A stretch of 32,671 nt of DNA. Source: a virus. The stretch covers positions 1 through 32,671 of IMG/VR virus record IMGVR_UViG_3300007540_000050, one strand, 5' to 3'. A program made the translations under genes and the position numbers. Shown one piece after another: positions 1-8,096 of this stretch (positions are counted from its first letter, which is position 1; the number at the start of each line of letters is the position of its first letter). The notes beneath the pieces were generated by a model that made no database searches, was not told the DNA's origin, and worked only from the letters and a program-made list of their open reading frames with translations.

Positions 1-834
1 ATTAGGTACTGAAGCTCTGCCTGATATTAAATTGGAAAATGAATTTAAAGTAGTAGTTCTTATGCTACCATCTTTAACTTCTAGTTTCTCACTAGGACTA
101 GTAGTACCTATTCCTACGTTGCCATCTGTGTTTATATAAAAAGGAACAATAGCACCCTGTCTTATTCTAAAAGCATTACTTGCTGCTAAATCAATACTTG
201 CTAAAGAACCACTATAACCAAAAGTAAACGCACCACTATTGTTTCCAATTTTAGCAATATCAGAAGCAGTTCCGCTATTTACTTCAAGCGTTCTTGCAGG
301 ACTCGCAGTCCCTAGTCCCAACCTCGAAGTACTAGCATCCCAGTAGAAAGCTTCATTAGCTGAAGTATCACGGAAGGATATGTCGCCTCCGCTTGTAATA
401 TGCATTCGCTCTGTTTCGTTAGTGTAGAATGTTTGATAACCAGTTCCTGCTGCTGCTATTTGTAGTTCATATCCTGTGCCTGTGCTTGTTGTAGCGCCTG
501 TTTTATTTAGTGTCTTAATATAAGCCACTTCACTATCTGCATTGTTAAAAGAAGTTACAAAATGCGTACTATGGTTTCCTACTGCATTTTCTCTTGAAAA
601 ATTAACACCTCCAAAAGATGTAGTTTCAAATTTAGCCACATCTCCTGTCCCAAAGGAATGAAGAGCTATATCAGGACTATCAGTCCCTATCCCAACTCGG
701 TTATTTGTAGAATCTACATATAAAGTATTGGTGTCTACTATTAAATTTCCTGTAATGGCTATATTAGTATCCAGCTTTGCTGAGGTTACTGATCCGTCTT
801 TTAATACCGAGGTTGAAACTTGAGTTGTAGCCAT
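1..834 (-). CDS. Tail fibre protein, N-terminal part (runs off left edge)
   Basis: An open frame from ATG at 834 continues to the window edge for 278 codons without a stop. The product is low in complexity and rich in Gly, Ser, Thr and Asn. It carries three copies of the fibre motif VGIGTxSP or LGLGTxSP (near residues 47, 170 and 245), a repeat typical of collagen-like or beta-structured phage fibres that end in an S74 intramolecular chaperone. No such C-terminal domain is present before the edge. The first residues (MATTQVSTSVLKDGSVTSAKL) resemble an attachment segment. A -7 promoter box lies 15 nt upstream. It is probably the front part of the fibre whose C-terminus is at 32440-32671. Virion location and receptor-binding role are inferred from family and context. 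Confidence 0.82.
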   Translation of the reverse strand, partial: MATTQVSTSVLKDGSVTSAKLDTNIAITGNLIVDTNTLYVDSTNNRVGIGTDSPDIALHSFGTGDVAKFETTSFGGVNFSRENAVGNHSTHFVTSFNNADSEVAYIKTLNKTGATTSTGTGYELQIAAAGTGYQTFYTNETERMHITSGGDISFRDTSANEAFYWDASTSRLGLGTASPARTLEVNSGTASDIAKIGNNSGAFTFGYSGSLASIDLAASNAFRIRQGAIVPFYINTDGNVGIGTTSPSEKLEVKDGSIRTTTLNSFSNLISGRASVPN

Positions 835-848
835 TATTTTATTTTATA

Positions 849-856
849 CAAAATTA
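849..856 (-). promoter_or_regulatory. -7 promoter box upstream of the partial fibre gene
   Basis: The minus strand reads TAATTTTG, a perfect match to the Bacteroidota -7 consensus TAnnTTTG, 15 nt upstream of the ATG at 834 in a 29-nt intergenic gap. No clear -33 TTTG was identified. It probably gives the fibre gene its own transcript. Confidence 0.5.
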
Positions 857-863
857 AGGTTTT

Positions 864-1967
864 TTAATTGATTTTATAGTTATCATATTGACCAGCCGCA
901 ACTAAATCTGTACCATTATGATGCACTCCTATTGCTCCCTTGTTTGTTGTGGGGCTTCCAACTAATGGATTTGCGTTAAAATTAGATCCGTTATTTCCTG
1001 AACTATAAACCCCTCCAATTAAATTTCCAGCGTACGTGCTAGCAGCTATAAAAAACTTGCTATCCCCATAGGTTCCCTGGTTATATTTTATCGTAGTTCC
1101 ATTTTCATAACTTGGTAAATCCGTAGTTATGGCGCTCCAGGTGCTTCCATTATTAGTAGACTTTAACATCCTGCCTAATGGTATATATTTCCAAGCCAGC
1201 CACGTTCCTGAGCCGTTTGTTGCTATGTTATTAGGGGCGTATTTAGATCCATTTACAAAAGGTAAACTAATCACTGTTTTTGTAGCAAAGCCATTATCTG
1301 AAAGATAGAAATTTGCGTTGTCATTTATTATAATTCTTGATCCAGATTGAGCGCCTCCGCCATTTCCAGAAACACTAGGACTGCCTAAACTAAATGACCA
1401 ACTAGCTCCATTATCTGTAGAAATATAAGTCGTGTAATCCGAAAACGCAACCCAGCGATTACTGCCCTGGTAAAAAATATGGATATTATCTAAATTTGAA
1501 CTAAAATTCCCATCGACATCGGTGAAAATTGTACTCCAGCTCGTGCCATTATTTGTGGATCTACTAATCCTAAAATCACCAGCATTATCCGATAAGTCAA
1601 TACTGCAAACAGTATTACCATTAAAAGCTAAAGCCGCATTCTTTTTTAAATGAACAGCGCCCTGGGAAAATGTAGTGGCGTTGTTGTCAGAAATATCAAA
1701 TTGATTATCGTTTGAAGTAGTAACAAACCAGCGACTATTGTTATAATAAACCCTAAAAGGCGTGTAGGTTCCGCCCTGCTCAACAACTGAATAAGTTAAA
1801 GGTGTATAAGCTGGACCAGATGACAAGCCATAAAATTCACTTACAGCGTGTGGCGCTGTTAAACTAATATTCGTTGACATAGTTGCTAAAGAAATATTAG
1901 CCTGAGCGACACTATATTCCGTAGCGATTTCAGATAAACTCAAACTTCCGCTAGTAGGTAATGCCAT
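864..1967 (-). CDS. Tail fibre/tip protein with Asp-box (BNR) repeats
   Basis: This 367-residue protein has five sialidase-type Asp-box motifs of the form S-x-D/N-N-G-x-x-W (residues about 137-145, 183-191, 222-230, 270-278 and a degenerate one at 322-330). Such repeats mark the blades of a beta-propeller. The N-terminus (LPTSGSLSLSEIATEYS) resembles the short anchor found on many phage distal tail proteins. No catalytic residues of a sialidase can be identified from the repeats alone, so a carbohydrate-binding or glycan-processing receptor-recognition role is an inference. The start codon overlaps the stop of the upstream fibre gene (TAATG), which indicates translational coupling. Confidence 0.75.
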   Translation of the reverse strand: MALPTSGSLSLSEIATEYSVAQANISLATMSTNISLTAPHAVSEFYGLSSGPAYTPLTYSVVEQGGTYTPFRVYYNNSRWFVTTSNDNQFDISDNNATTFSQGAVHLKKNAALAFNGNTVCSIDLSDNAGDFRISRSTNNGTSWSTIFTDVDGNFSSNLDNIHIFYQGSNRWVAFSDYTTYISTDNGASWSFSLGSPSVSGNGGGAQSGSRIIINDNANFYLSDNGFATKTVISLPFVNGSKYAPNNIATNGSGTWLAWKYIPLGRMLKSTNNGSTWSAITTDLPSYENGTTIKYNQGTYGDSKFFIAASTYAGNLIGGVYSSGNNGSNFNANPLVGSPTTNKGAIGVHHNGTDLVAAGQYDNYKIN

Positions 1968-4648
1968 TATTTTTTATTTTCAAGTTGCTCAATACGCTTT
2001 AAAAGTTCTTTGTTAGTTTCAATTAGGAGCCCTATTACAGCATTGTAATCAACTGTTTTATATGTTTGCTCACCATTTAGTGAATTAACCTCTTTAACGG
2101 CTCCTGGAAGTACTTTCTCGACATCCTGGGCAATTACTCCGCCTCCATTTTTTCCGTTCTTTTTCCAGGTAAACTCAACTCCTTTTAGTTGTTTTATTTT
2201 ATCTGAGGCGTTTTCAATTGTTTTAATATTGTCTTTTAGGCGCTTATCTGAAGAGGTTGAGCTGGAGAAAGCTATCACATCGCCATCAACGTGCAAATCG
2301 CCATCCGATTCCATTTTAGTTATATACTGACCATTTACATAAAATTGAATAGAATTATCCTCTAAAAAGTAAATAAAATTAGATTGATCGCCAGTACCTA
2401 TTATCCTGATTCCATATATATCCTCACTTATTCTAAACTCATTTGATTGAGATAATTCTAAACCATTACCAGCGGTATAAATAGAACCCTCTCCAGCGGT
2501 CTCAGTTGCTGTAGTTACTCCAGTTAAATGTCCAAATTCATCTACTGTCACGTTTTGAATATACGTTCTTCCAGAATTTACAGTATCTGACAGCGTAGAA
2601 GTGTCGGAGTGACTAAATACAGTCCCAGCCAAATCCAGACCATTTCCAGTGGCGCTGTAAGTTGTATCTGTGACAGTTTCGGTTCCTGTGGTTAGTGCCG
2701 TAACGTGACCAAATTCATCTAAAGTTACTGACTTGATATATCTTCTTGTTGAGGCACTTACAGAGGAGGCATCTGAAGTGTTGGCGTGACTAAACTCATT
2801 AGCAGAAAGCGTCAATCCAGAGCCATTAGTATAGGTGTTTGATGTTACAGTTTCAGTTCCTGTAGTTAATCCAGTAACGTGCCCAAAAGTGTCTAGAGTT
2901 ACGCCTGTAACGTAAGTCCTAGAGCTTGCACTAATTGAGGATTGTGTAGAGGTGTCATCGTGACTCAGTCCACTGGTGTCTTGAGTTAATCCGCTACCAG
3001 CCGCAACTGTAAAAATATTATTAGCCACTGAGATACCATTCCCAGCGGTGTAAACGTTTTGTAAATCTACAAATGCAGAGCCATTATAAAGCTCGTATTT
3101 TGTTAATGTAGAATTATATCTAACCATTCCAACTCCAGGCGTTGCTGGTCGCTCTGCCGTTGTACCCATTGGAATAGTTAAGGCGCCAGTTAAATCAATA
3201 TCTAAAATTTCATTAGCCTCAGAAACACTAGAAGAGCCAACCTCTGCCGATTGTGTGAAAATTGGTAAATGATTCACTGATCCAGATCCGCCCACTAATG
3301 TAACGCTAGTGGATGTAAATAATACTACTTCAATAGCGACTCCAGTTGCTGGAGTATCAACAAGCGTCAAAGTCGTGCCGCTTACAGAAAAATTATCTTT
3401 TGTCTGGTAAACCCCATCCAAGTAAACCATTATATCATTCTCATCTGACATTGATACAGGAAGAATTACAGTATTGGCTGAATTATCGCCAGTTTGTGTA
3501 ACTGTAGTTATATCAACATTGACACTGGTTTCGCCACCTACTCCAGGAGCGTTTGTCCAGGAAAATGAGCCGTCTCCGTCAGAGATAAGCATTTGACCAG
3601 ACGTGCCATAACCAGATAAATCTAGCTGATCAGTAGTGATTGAGTTATTATTTAAAGAGATTGTCACAGCTCCAAAGGAAACATCTGCGCTCAAAACTGA
3701 GTCAGTTGATATTGAACTAACTATATTTGAATAAGAAAAAGTACCATCGCCATCGGATACTATCGCCTGGTTTGCATTTCCGTTTGTATCAATTTTTAAT
3801 TCTCTGGGTCCAATTGTATTGGCGGCTATTTTAACGCTTGTAATGGCATCATCTACTAATTGAAAAGTAGTAATTGTTGCCAGTCCAATTGAGAGCGCTA
3901 TGTCTCCTGTACTGTCATCCGCTACTATTATGCCGTCAGTTGTAATACTAGAAACGGAAGTTTGAAAGGAAAAGTTCCCATCACCATTTGAGGTCAAGAC
4001 TTCGCCTGAACTACCAATGTCACCGCCTATCTTCATCTCATTTGGTCCAATTGACTGATAAGCTATTTTATCATTTGTGATAGACCTGTCAGCGATTTGA
4101 TCGGTGCCTATCCCTCCATTTGGAATACTAAATTGATTTGATAAATTTAGAGCTATTGTAGATCCATCGGCTGTATAAACCTCGCCTAAGTCATCAACTG
4201 AAAAATTTAATTTTCCATTAACGTCGTCATAGGTTACTGTGATATTTGTTTCCGTATTTCCAGAAACCATAGCTCCTATAATATCCTGAAAACCTTCTGT
4301 ATTTAATGAGATAGTTACATCGCCCTGGCTAAAATCAGCATTTATTCCAGTGGTAGCTGTTAAGGATGTAACTGCTAGGCTAGAAACATCAACCCAGTCA
4401 GTTCCTGTTAGCGTACTTTTTAAAAGTTGCCCTGTAGTTCCTGGCGAGTTTAAAGAATCTTTTATTGCTCCATCAATTCTGAGATCACCCTCGATTCTAA
4501 AATCACCCTCTGTATTTACGTGTAGCCCTAACTCATTACCAACTCCATCGGTTAAAATTTTATCAGTTGCACCCACCTCAAGATTGTCAATAGCTTTTAC
4601 TATTGATTGATAGGTATCTTTTATTTTATTTCCAGTGAATGTAGCCAT
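1967..4648 (-). CDS. Long tail fibre with self-cleaving S74 chaperone domain
   Basis: This 893-residue fibre has three parts. Residues 1-370 are beta-rich with recurring SDGDGxFS segments (about 220, 299 and 357). Residues 551-726 hold three tandem repeats of about 58-59 residues with the core VTLDxFGHVTxLTTGTET. Residues 800-893 form a Peptidase_S74 intramolecular chaperone, beginning SDKRLKDNI and ending in a Leu-rich coiled coil. In this family a Ser-Lys dyad five residues apart performs autocleavage after trimerisation, and S800 and K805 fit. The domain helps the fibre fold and is then released. A -7 promoter box lies 15 nt upstream, and the gene is followed by the Asp-box fibre with a TAATG overlap. 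Confidence 0.87.
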   Translation of the reverse strand: MATFTGNKIKDTYQSIVKAIDNLEVGATDKILTDGVGNELGLHVNTEGDFRIEGDLRIDGAIKDSLNSPGTTGQLLKSTLTGTDWVDVSSLAVTSLTATTGINADFSQGDVTISLNTEGFQDIIGAMVSGNTETNITVTYDDVNGKLNFSVDDLGEVYTADGSTIALNLSNQFSIPNGGIGTDQIADRSITNDKIAYQSIGPNEMKIGGDIGSSGEVLTSNGDGNFSFQTSVSSITTDGIIVADDSTGDIALSIGLATITTFQLVDDAITSVKIAANTIGPRELKIDTNGNANQAIVSDGDGTFSYSNIVSSISTDSVLSADVSFGAVTISLNNNSITTDQLDLSGYGTSGQMLISDGDGSFSWTNAPGVGGETSVNVDITTVTQTGDNSANTVILPVSMSDENDIMVYLDGVYQTKDNFSVSGTTLTLVDTPATGVAIEVVLFTSTSVTLVGGSGSVNHLPIFTQSAEVGSSSVSEANEILDIDLTGALTIPMGTTAERPATPGVGMVRYNSTLTKYELYNGSAFVDLQNVYTAGNGISVANNIFTVAAGSGLTQDTSGLSHDDTSTQSSISASSRTYVTGVTLDTFGHVTGLTTGTETVTSNTYTNGSGLTLSANEFSHANTSDASSVSASTRRYIKSVTLDEFGHVTALTTGTETVTDTTYSATGNGLDLAGTVFSHSDTSTLSDTVNSGRTYIQNVTVDEFGHLTGVTTATETAGEGSIYTAGNGLELSQSNEFRISEDIYGIRIIGTGDQSNFIYFLEDNSIQFYVNGQYITKMESDGDLHVDGDVIAFSSSTSSDKRLKDNIKTIENASDKIKQLKGVEFTWKKNGKNGGGVIAQDVEKVLPGAVKEVNSLNGEQTYKTVDYNAVIGLLIETNKELLKRIEQLENKK
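2489..2998 (-). repeat. Tandem ~59-codon repeats inside the fibre gene
   Basis: Three consecutive in-frame units start at residues 551, 609 and 668 (each begins GSGL or GNGL) and share the cores SHxDTST, RTYIxxVTxDEFGHxT and TTGTET. A partial fourth start (GNGLEL) follows at residue 727. The units differ at many positions, so they look like old shaft repeats rather than a recent expansion. Confidence 0.75.
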
Positions 4649-4662
4649 CTATTTATTTTCTA

Positions 4663-4670
4663 CAAATTTA
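4663..4670 (-). promoter_or_regulatory. -7 promoter box upstream of the long fibre gene
   Basis: The minus strand reads TAAATTTG, a perfect TAnnTTTG, 15 nt upstream of the ATG at 4648 and just inside the 23-nt gap after the previous gene. The distance is the same as for the box in front of the 834 fibre gene. Confidence 0.5.
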
Positions 4671-4671
4671 A

Positions 4672-4959
4672 TCAATTTCTAAGGTATGCTATGCAAACTC
4701 CATTTGAGATAGTTATATCTGATATATCACCCTTAATAATATGAAAATCTTTTAGAGTTAAATCAGTCACAGTTTGATCACCTCCATCTGTATTACTAGT
4801 AAAACTAATTGTAGTTGCACTATGTAAAGACTCTATTAAACAGTAATTTTCACCACTTGGGCTGGTATCAGTTCCAGATGATGATAATATTCTAAATCCA
4901 AAATCGCCAAAAGACATTCTATGAAATAGGTTAGCGCTGTAAAGTTGTTTTGTTGCCAT
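4672..4959 (-). CDS. Small conserved phage protein next to fibres
   Basis: This 95-residue protein begins MATKQLYSANLFHRMSFGDF, a pattern I associate with small uncharacterised proteins beside fibre and lysis genes of marine phages. It has no membrane segment and looks beta-rich, with repeated Thr/Ser-Ile stretches and a C-terminal aliphatic strand. Its ATG overlaps the stop of the next gene upstream, so it belongs to the same operon as the holin and endolysin. A minor virion or tail-tip role is only a guess from position. Confidence 0.65.
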   Translation of the reverse strand: MATKQLYSANLFHRMSFGDFGFRILSSSGTDTSPSGENYCLIESLHSATTISFTSNTDGGDQTVTDLTLKDFHIIKGDISDITISNGVCIAYLRN

Positions 4960-5333
4960 TATTTAGTTTTATCTTTTAATTTCTCGTATGTTCTTAATCC
5001 GCCCAAACCTAGCATCCCCATAAGTACAGTAAAAAGACTATTGGTATCAAACTCTGGAGGATTAATGTCAGTATAAGATATAAGCAGCGGCATCACTATG
5101 TAATGAAATCCAAAAGCTAAACCGCAAATCCATCCTATAAAAGGTCTCCAAGCCGAAACAAACCAATGTCGACTCTGAGCCTCTACTTTATTAATCTCTG
5201 CCTGGAGTTCTATAAGGCGCTGAGGATCCATCTCTTTGCCTTTTATTGCCTCTCTTATATCCAAAGCTAAACCACCGATATTTGATTTACCGCTGTCACC
5301 TTTTCCTAAAAGAGATAATAACATTTTAAGCAT
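4959..5333 (-). CDS. Holin of the 3TM / gene-transfer-agent type
   Basis: The 124-residue product has an amphipathic N-terminus, a charged stretch (residues 25-55) and then RHWFVSAWRPFIGWICGLAF, which matches the WRPxxGW entry to the first membrane helix of the 3TM (GTA) holin family. Hydrophobic segments lie at about 61-87 and 99-115, and the end is LGLGGLRTYEK. Holins of this family form lesions in the inner membrane that release the endolysin. The start lies 8 nt inside the end of the endolysin gene, so the two are translationally coupled as a lysis cassette. Confidence 0.75.
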   Translation of the reverse strand: MLKMLLSLLGKGDSGKSNIGGLALDIREAIKGKEMDPQRLIELQAEINKVEAQSRHWFVSAWRPFIGWICGLAFGFHYIVMPLLISYTDINPPEFDTNSLFTVLMGMLGLGGLRTYEKLKDKTK

Positions 5334-5787
5334 AGAACTCGTATTTTGTCTTTTTACCTTTTTTAACCGCCTTTAAAATATTGCCTCTATTACCAGATGG
5401 TCCCACATAAGATACGTGAATCCAGTCTGGGTTTTCATCATCACCAAACTCCCATATTAACTGGTCAAAAGGTAGGTTGTCTTTTATGTAATGAAATAAT
5501 TCAGCGTTTGTTATCTCACCTGTAGCATCAATATCTATAGCTTGACCTTTAGTATGTTGTGAGTTCCTGGATGATCTTATTGCATCACATAAATCTGGCG
5601 ATCTATAAAAACTATTCACACGAATTGGCTCGCTTGCCCATTCTCTGAGCGGCTCGAATACATTTTTCGCAAGCTTTTTCATATTTACCACAGCCGATTC
5701 TGTCGGTGTGTTTTCGATTTCTTTTTTCTCCGCTGTCGCTGAGTGACTCGCCTCCCTCCAGCTGATATGTTTGCTGATATATCTCAT
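5326..5787 (-). CDS. M15-family peptidase endolysin
   Basis: This 153-residue protein is a complete single-domain peptidoglycan peptidase of the M15 (VanY/D-Ala-D-Ala carboxypeptidase-like) type. The signature SQHTKGQAIDID gives zinc ligands H78 and D85, and DWIHVSY gives the third ligand H124; FYRSPDL upstream is the usual substrate-side motif. There is no signal peptide or cell-wall-binding domain, which is normal for Gram-negative phage endolysins that rely on a holin. It is followed directly by the overlapping holin gene. The exact bond cut cannot be told from the sequence. Confidence 0.87.
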   Translation of the reverse strand: MRYISKHISWREASHSATAEKKEIENTPTESAVVNMKKLAKNVFEPLREWASEPIRVNSFYRSPDLCDAIRSSRNSQHTKGQAIDIDATGEITNAELFHYIKDNLPFDQLIWEFGDDENPDWIHVSYVGPSGNRGNILKAVKKGKKTKYEFYA

Positions 5788-5790
5788 TGC

Positions 5791-6042
5791 TTATTTTTTT
5801 AATTTTTTAATCTCTTCTTTAATATCTGAAAATTTATCCTCTAGCCAGTCTGGAATTTTATTTCCGTTGTCATCTTTGAGGATTTTACGTGACGCCAAAA
5901 TTATTGCAACCGCTGAAATCACTATAATAATTGCTAAAAAAATCATAATTGTATCCATATTATTTGTAACTATTTTTGTGTTTGTATTATTTAAATTTAA
6001 GGTGTTTCCTACAGTTCCTGTATTACCTACGTTTTTTATCAT
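5791..6042 (-). CDS. Small single-pass membrane protein of the lysis module
   Basis: The 83-residue product has an Asn-rich N-terminus (residues 1-28), one strong membrane helix (about 31-51) and a charged helical tail. Residues 57-68 read DDNGNKIPDWLE, a calcium-loop-like motif as seen in thrombospondin type-3-like repeats. The start overlaps the end of the preceding gene by 20 nt; an internal Met at residue 29 would remove the overlap and leave a 55-residue membrane protein. Position beside the endolysin suggests an accessory holin, antiholin or spanin-like role, but no family is recognised. Confidence 0.6.
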   Translation of the reverse strand: MIKNVGNTGTVGNTLNLNNTNTKIVTNNMDTIMIFLAIIIVISAVAIILASRKILKDDNGNKIPDWLEDKFSDIKEEIKKLKK

Positions 6043-6319
6043 TGTCTTTTTCTAGGTATTCTAAATCCTTCATAAAATCTCTAAGAGTCAGCTCAATTTG
6101 TTTCACCTGGTCCTCAAGCTCTCTTTGATTTTTCCAAGTGTACTCTTTTTGATTGTATTGTAATTTAGAAACCTCCTCCTCCAGTAAACTAGTTCTATTG
6201 TTTAGAGTGTAATATGATCCGATTACTGAGGCAAACATTGCTCCTATTGTAATTATTTGCATTGGCGAAATACTAAAATCCGCTTTTCCATCGTTATTAA
6301 TATCAATTTTTGGGGACAT
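6023..6319 (-). CDS. Membrane-anchored coiled-coil protein of the lysis module
   Basis: This 98-residue protein starts with an EF-hand-like loop DINNDGKAD (residues 6-14), followed by a membrane helix (about 20-38) and a long charged coiled coil (about 43-92). A membrane anchor plus periplasm-length coiled coil is the layout of an inner-membrane spanin or of phage proteins that bridge the envelope. No lipobox partner was identified, so spanin assignment is inference. It sits 3 nt downstream of a 46-residue two-helix protein and overlaps the next membrane protein by 20 nt. Confidence 0.65.
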   Translation of the reverse strand: MSPKIDINNDGKADFSISPMQIITIGAMFASVIGSYYTLNNRTSLLEEEVSKLQYNQKEYTWKNQRELEDQVKQIELTLRDFMKDLEYLEKDNDKKRR

Positions 6320-6322
6320 ACT

Positions 6323-6463
6323 TTATTTTATTTTTTTATAAATTGAAATTCCAGTGTATAATATTGCCAGCACTAGACTGATTGTTTGTAAAAATGGGTT
6401 TATAGACGTCACGCTTATCGCTAAAGCTATTCCATTAAAAAAATATATTTTCAATTGCTCCAT
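6323..6463 (-). CDS. 46-residue two-helix membrane protein (holin-like)
   Basis: A short frame from ATG at 6463 to TAA at 6323 fits exactly between its neighbours, leaving 1 nt upstream and 3 nt downstream. The product has two hydrophobic segments (about residues 7-18 and 25-42), a Pro-containing turn (INPF) and a basic C-terminus (YKKIK). The size and two-helix layout fit small class II/III holins or antiholins. The tight packing within the operon supports it as a real gene. No sequence family is recognised. Confidence 0.6.
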   Translation of the reverse strand: MEQLKIYFFNGIALAISVTSINPFLQTISLVLAILYTGISIYKKIK

Positions 6464-6464
6464 T

Positions 6465-6905
6465 TTAATTAGGTTGTTCTACTCTATTGGTAATATTTAA
6501 AATCGCTCTAAAATATGTTTTCTCTCCGCCATCCTCATATAGATAACTCGTTCCCTGGTTTGTGCAAGTGTAAACATTAAATCCATCCGCACTTAGATCA
6601 AAATAGGATCCAGAGCGTGTTCTAATTAGGGTTAAAATGTCCGATGCAATTTGATTCGCTTGCAACTCTCCGCCATCATCACCAACAAATGAAGTCACCA
6701 CCTCAATCCTAGTAGAGCATTCCAACATAAAAGTATCTGAATTTTGATCAACCTCTGTAGAGTCAACTGAATATACTCTTATATAAGGCTCAGAGGCATC
6801 GTTAGGCACTCTATTATAAATCGGTACAGTTACCCCATTGGATGTAATTGCGTTTGTTAGACGTATTATAATCGCCTTTCTTATAAAATGGATTGCCTCT
6901 ATCAT
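6465..6905 (-). CDS. Tail completion / tail terminator protein
   Basis: This 146-residue protein matches the pattern of the DUF3168/gp17-like tail completion family: an N-terminal helix, then PIYNRVPNDASEPYIRVYS, a beta-strand core and a C-terminal strand (FRAILNITNRV). Members cap the end of the tail tube and join it to the connector. It is the last gene of the head-completion series and overlaps the gp10-like gene upstream by 4 nt. In most siphophages the major tail protein gene follows directly; here lysis and fibre genes come next. Confidence 0.72.
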   Translation of the reverse strand: MIEAIHFIRKAIIIRLTNAITSNGVTVPIYNRVPNDASEPYIRVYSVDSTEVDQNSDTFMLECSTRIEVVTSFVGDDGGELQANQIASDILTLIRTRSGSYFDLSADGFNVYTCTNQGTSYLYEDGGEKTYFRAILNITNRVEQPN

Positions 6906-7264
6906 TTAAGTAGTTTTTTTATTGTTTTATCAATGCTGTCAATCATCTTTATTAAACCTTTATTTACAGCTGGATAAAAGAATGGAATCTCAGCCTGGGG
7001 TCGCTTTGGGTTTTTACCTCCAAATTCTACATAGCCAGAATAAGGTGCATCTGATCTGATTTCAGCTTGTTTATTATTAACCACTGCTTTTACTTGTTTT
7101 CTTAAATTACCAGTATCTACTGGCGCAATTTTTTTAATATCTCTAGCAATATTTAAAGCGCCTCTTCCTATTTCAGTAGACAACAGCGTTCTGTCAATAG
7201 CCTTTAATTTTGTTAATTTTGCCTGTAGTTTATTATAGTCGGATTTATTTAATTCTACTTTCAT
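6902..7264 (-). CDS. HK97 gp10-like head-tail joining protein
   Basis: This 120-residue protein has the hallmarks of the HK97-gp10 family: an N-terminal coiled region, then IAPVDTGNLRKQV (residues about 45-57), YSGYVEFGG (about 75-83) and a Pro/aromatic patch PFFYPAV near residue 95. The family acts at the head-tail interface. Its 4-nt overlaps with both neighbours are typical of this morphogenesis operon. Confidence 0.85.
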   Translation of the reverse strand: MKVELNKSDYNKLQAKLTKLKAIDRTLLSTEIGRGALNIARDIKKIAPVDTGNLRKQVKAVVNNKQAEIRSDAPYSGYVEFGGKNPKRPQAEIPFFYPAVNKGLIKMIDSIDKTIKKLLK

Positions 7265-7590
7265 TAATCTAGTTTTGTGGCTTTGATTACAGTAAAAAAA
7301 TCCTGGTCACTATCGTAAATACCATTTATACGATAATTCCCTGGTTTATTTTCTATTTTTAAAATGTCATTATCCTGGATTAAATCAGCCGCCTTTTTTC
7401 TAAGCTCTAATTCAATCATTGCTGATCGACCACGTTTGCCTTCAGTATCTGAAATATCGCCCTTCATATCCTTTTTATTTGCCCATAGAGTCTCTACAGT
7501 TGCTGTAGTCGAAGTGGTTCCTCCAAATCCATCTGGCGTCTTAGTTAATCTCTTAACCTCAACTCTAGTATTTAATTTTCCTGCATTCAT
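7264..7590 (-). CDS. Head-tail adaptor (SPP1 gp16 / HK97 gp7-like stopper)
   Basis: The 108-residue product follows the phage head-tail joining family: it begins LNTRVEVKRLTKTPDGFGG, continues with a VETLWANKKD strand and ends in a beta-rich YRINGIYDSDQDFFTVIKA segment. These proteins stack below the connector and act as the stopper that holds DNA in the filled head. It lies between the gp6-like connector and the gp10-like protein, the usual place. Confidence 0.8.
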   Translation of the reverse strand: MNAGKLNTRVEVKRLTKTPDGFGGTTSTTATVETLWANKKDMKGDISDTEGKRGRSAMIELELRKKAADLIQDNDILKIENKPGNYRINGIYDSDQDFFTVIKATKLD

Positions 7591-8096
7591 TAAAAATACA
7601 TTGTTTTATAGGATTGCAAAATGTTTTTTGCGCTGGTAGGTATTTCACTTATATTGCCCTCAATAAAATCCGCTCTATTATCGTAGTAAGTTGAAACCAA
7701 ATGCAAAATAGCCTCTTTGATTAAATCATCTGAAATCCCTGTAGTAATATAAGTCACCTTAACCTCATCCGCTGGGAGTGATCCTATTTCGATAATAGTA
7801 TCATCTAATCCATAGGACTCAAAAGCTATTGCAGTATTTTTGGAAGTTACTGAACTAATAGAAGCTATTGGCGAAAATGGTAGCGTAAATCTGTCATCAA
7901 CCTCCTGCAAGTAAAACGTTCTATTTTTAGCGACTATGTCCTTGCCTATGTAATTCTCACACCAGATTCTAGCAGTGACAATCATTCTGCTTATAATTGC
8001 ATCATCTGAGCTGGTGTCAATACGAACAAAGTCTTTTACCTCCTGAGTAGTAACTAATTCGCTACCAGTCGTAGAGTTGATTTTAATGTCGTGCAT
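7590..8096 (-). CDS. Head-tail connector (gp6/gp15-like)
   Basis: This 168-residue, mostly helical protein has the typical connector layout: an EVKDFVRIDTSSDDAIISRMI start of helix 1, an ARIWCENYIGKDIV helix, a beta insertion (about 60-115) and a C-terminal helix AILHLVSTYYDNRADFIEG. It matches the phage gp6-like/DNA-packaging connector family that forms a ring under the portal. It shares one base with both neighbours. Confidence 0.82.
   Translation of the reverse strand: MHDIKINSTTGSELVTTQEVKDFVRIDTSSDDAIISRMIVTARIWCENYIGKDIVAKNRTFYLQEVDDRFTLPFSPIASISSVTSKNTAIAFESYGLDDTIIEIGSLPADEVKVTYITTGISDDLIKEAILHLVSTYYDNRADFIEGNISEIPTSAKNILQSYKTMYF

Noticed and set aside
835-863. Possible terminator between the Asp-box fibre and the next fibre gene
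   Set aside because: The stem (AATTAA with TTAATT) has only A-T pairs and a short T-run; too weak to support.
4350-4610. Plus-strand open frame opposite the long fibre gene, and similar plus-strand frames elsewhere (for example 5771-6055, 28344-28733)
   Set aside because: All lie opposite well-supported minus-strand genes, have low-complexity translations and lack any start context, so they are treated as shadows.
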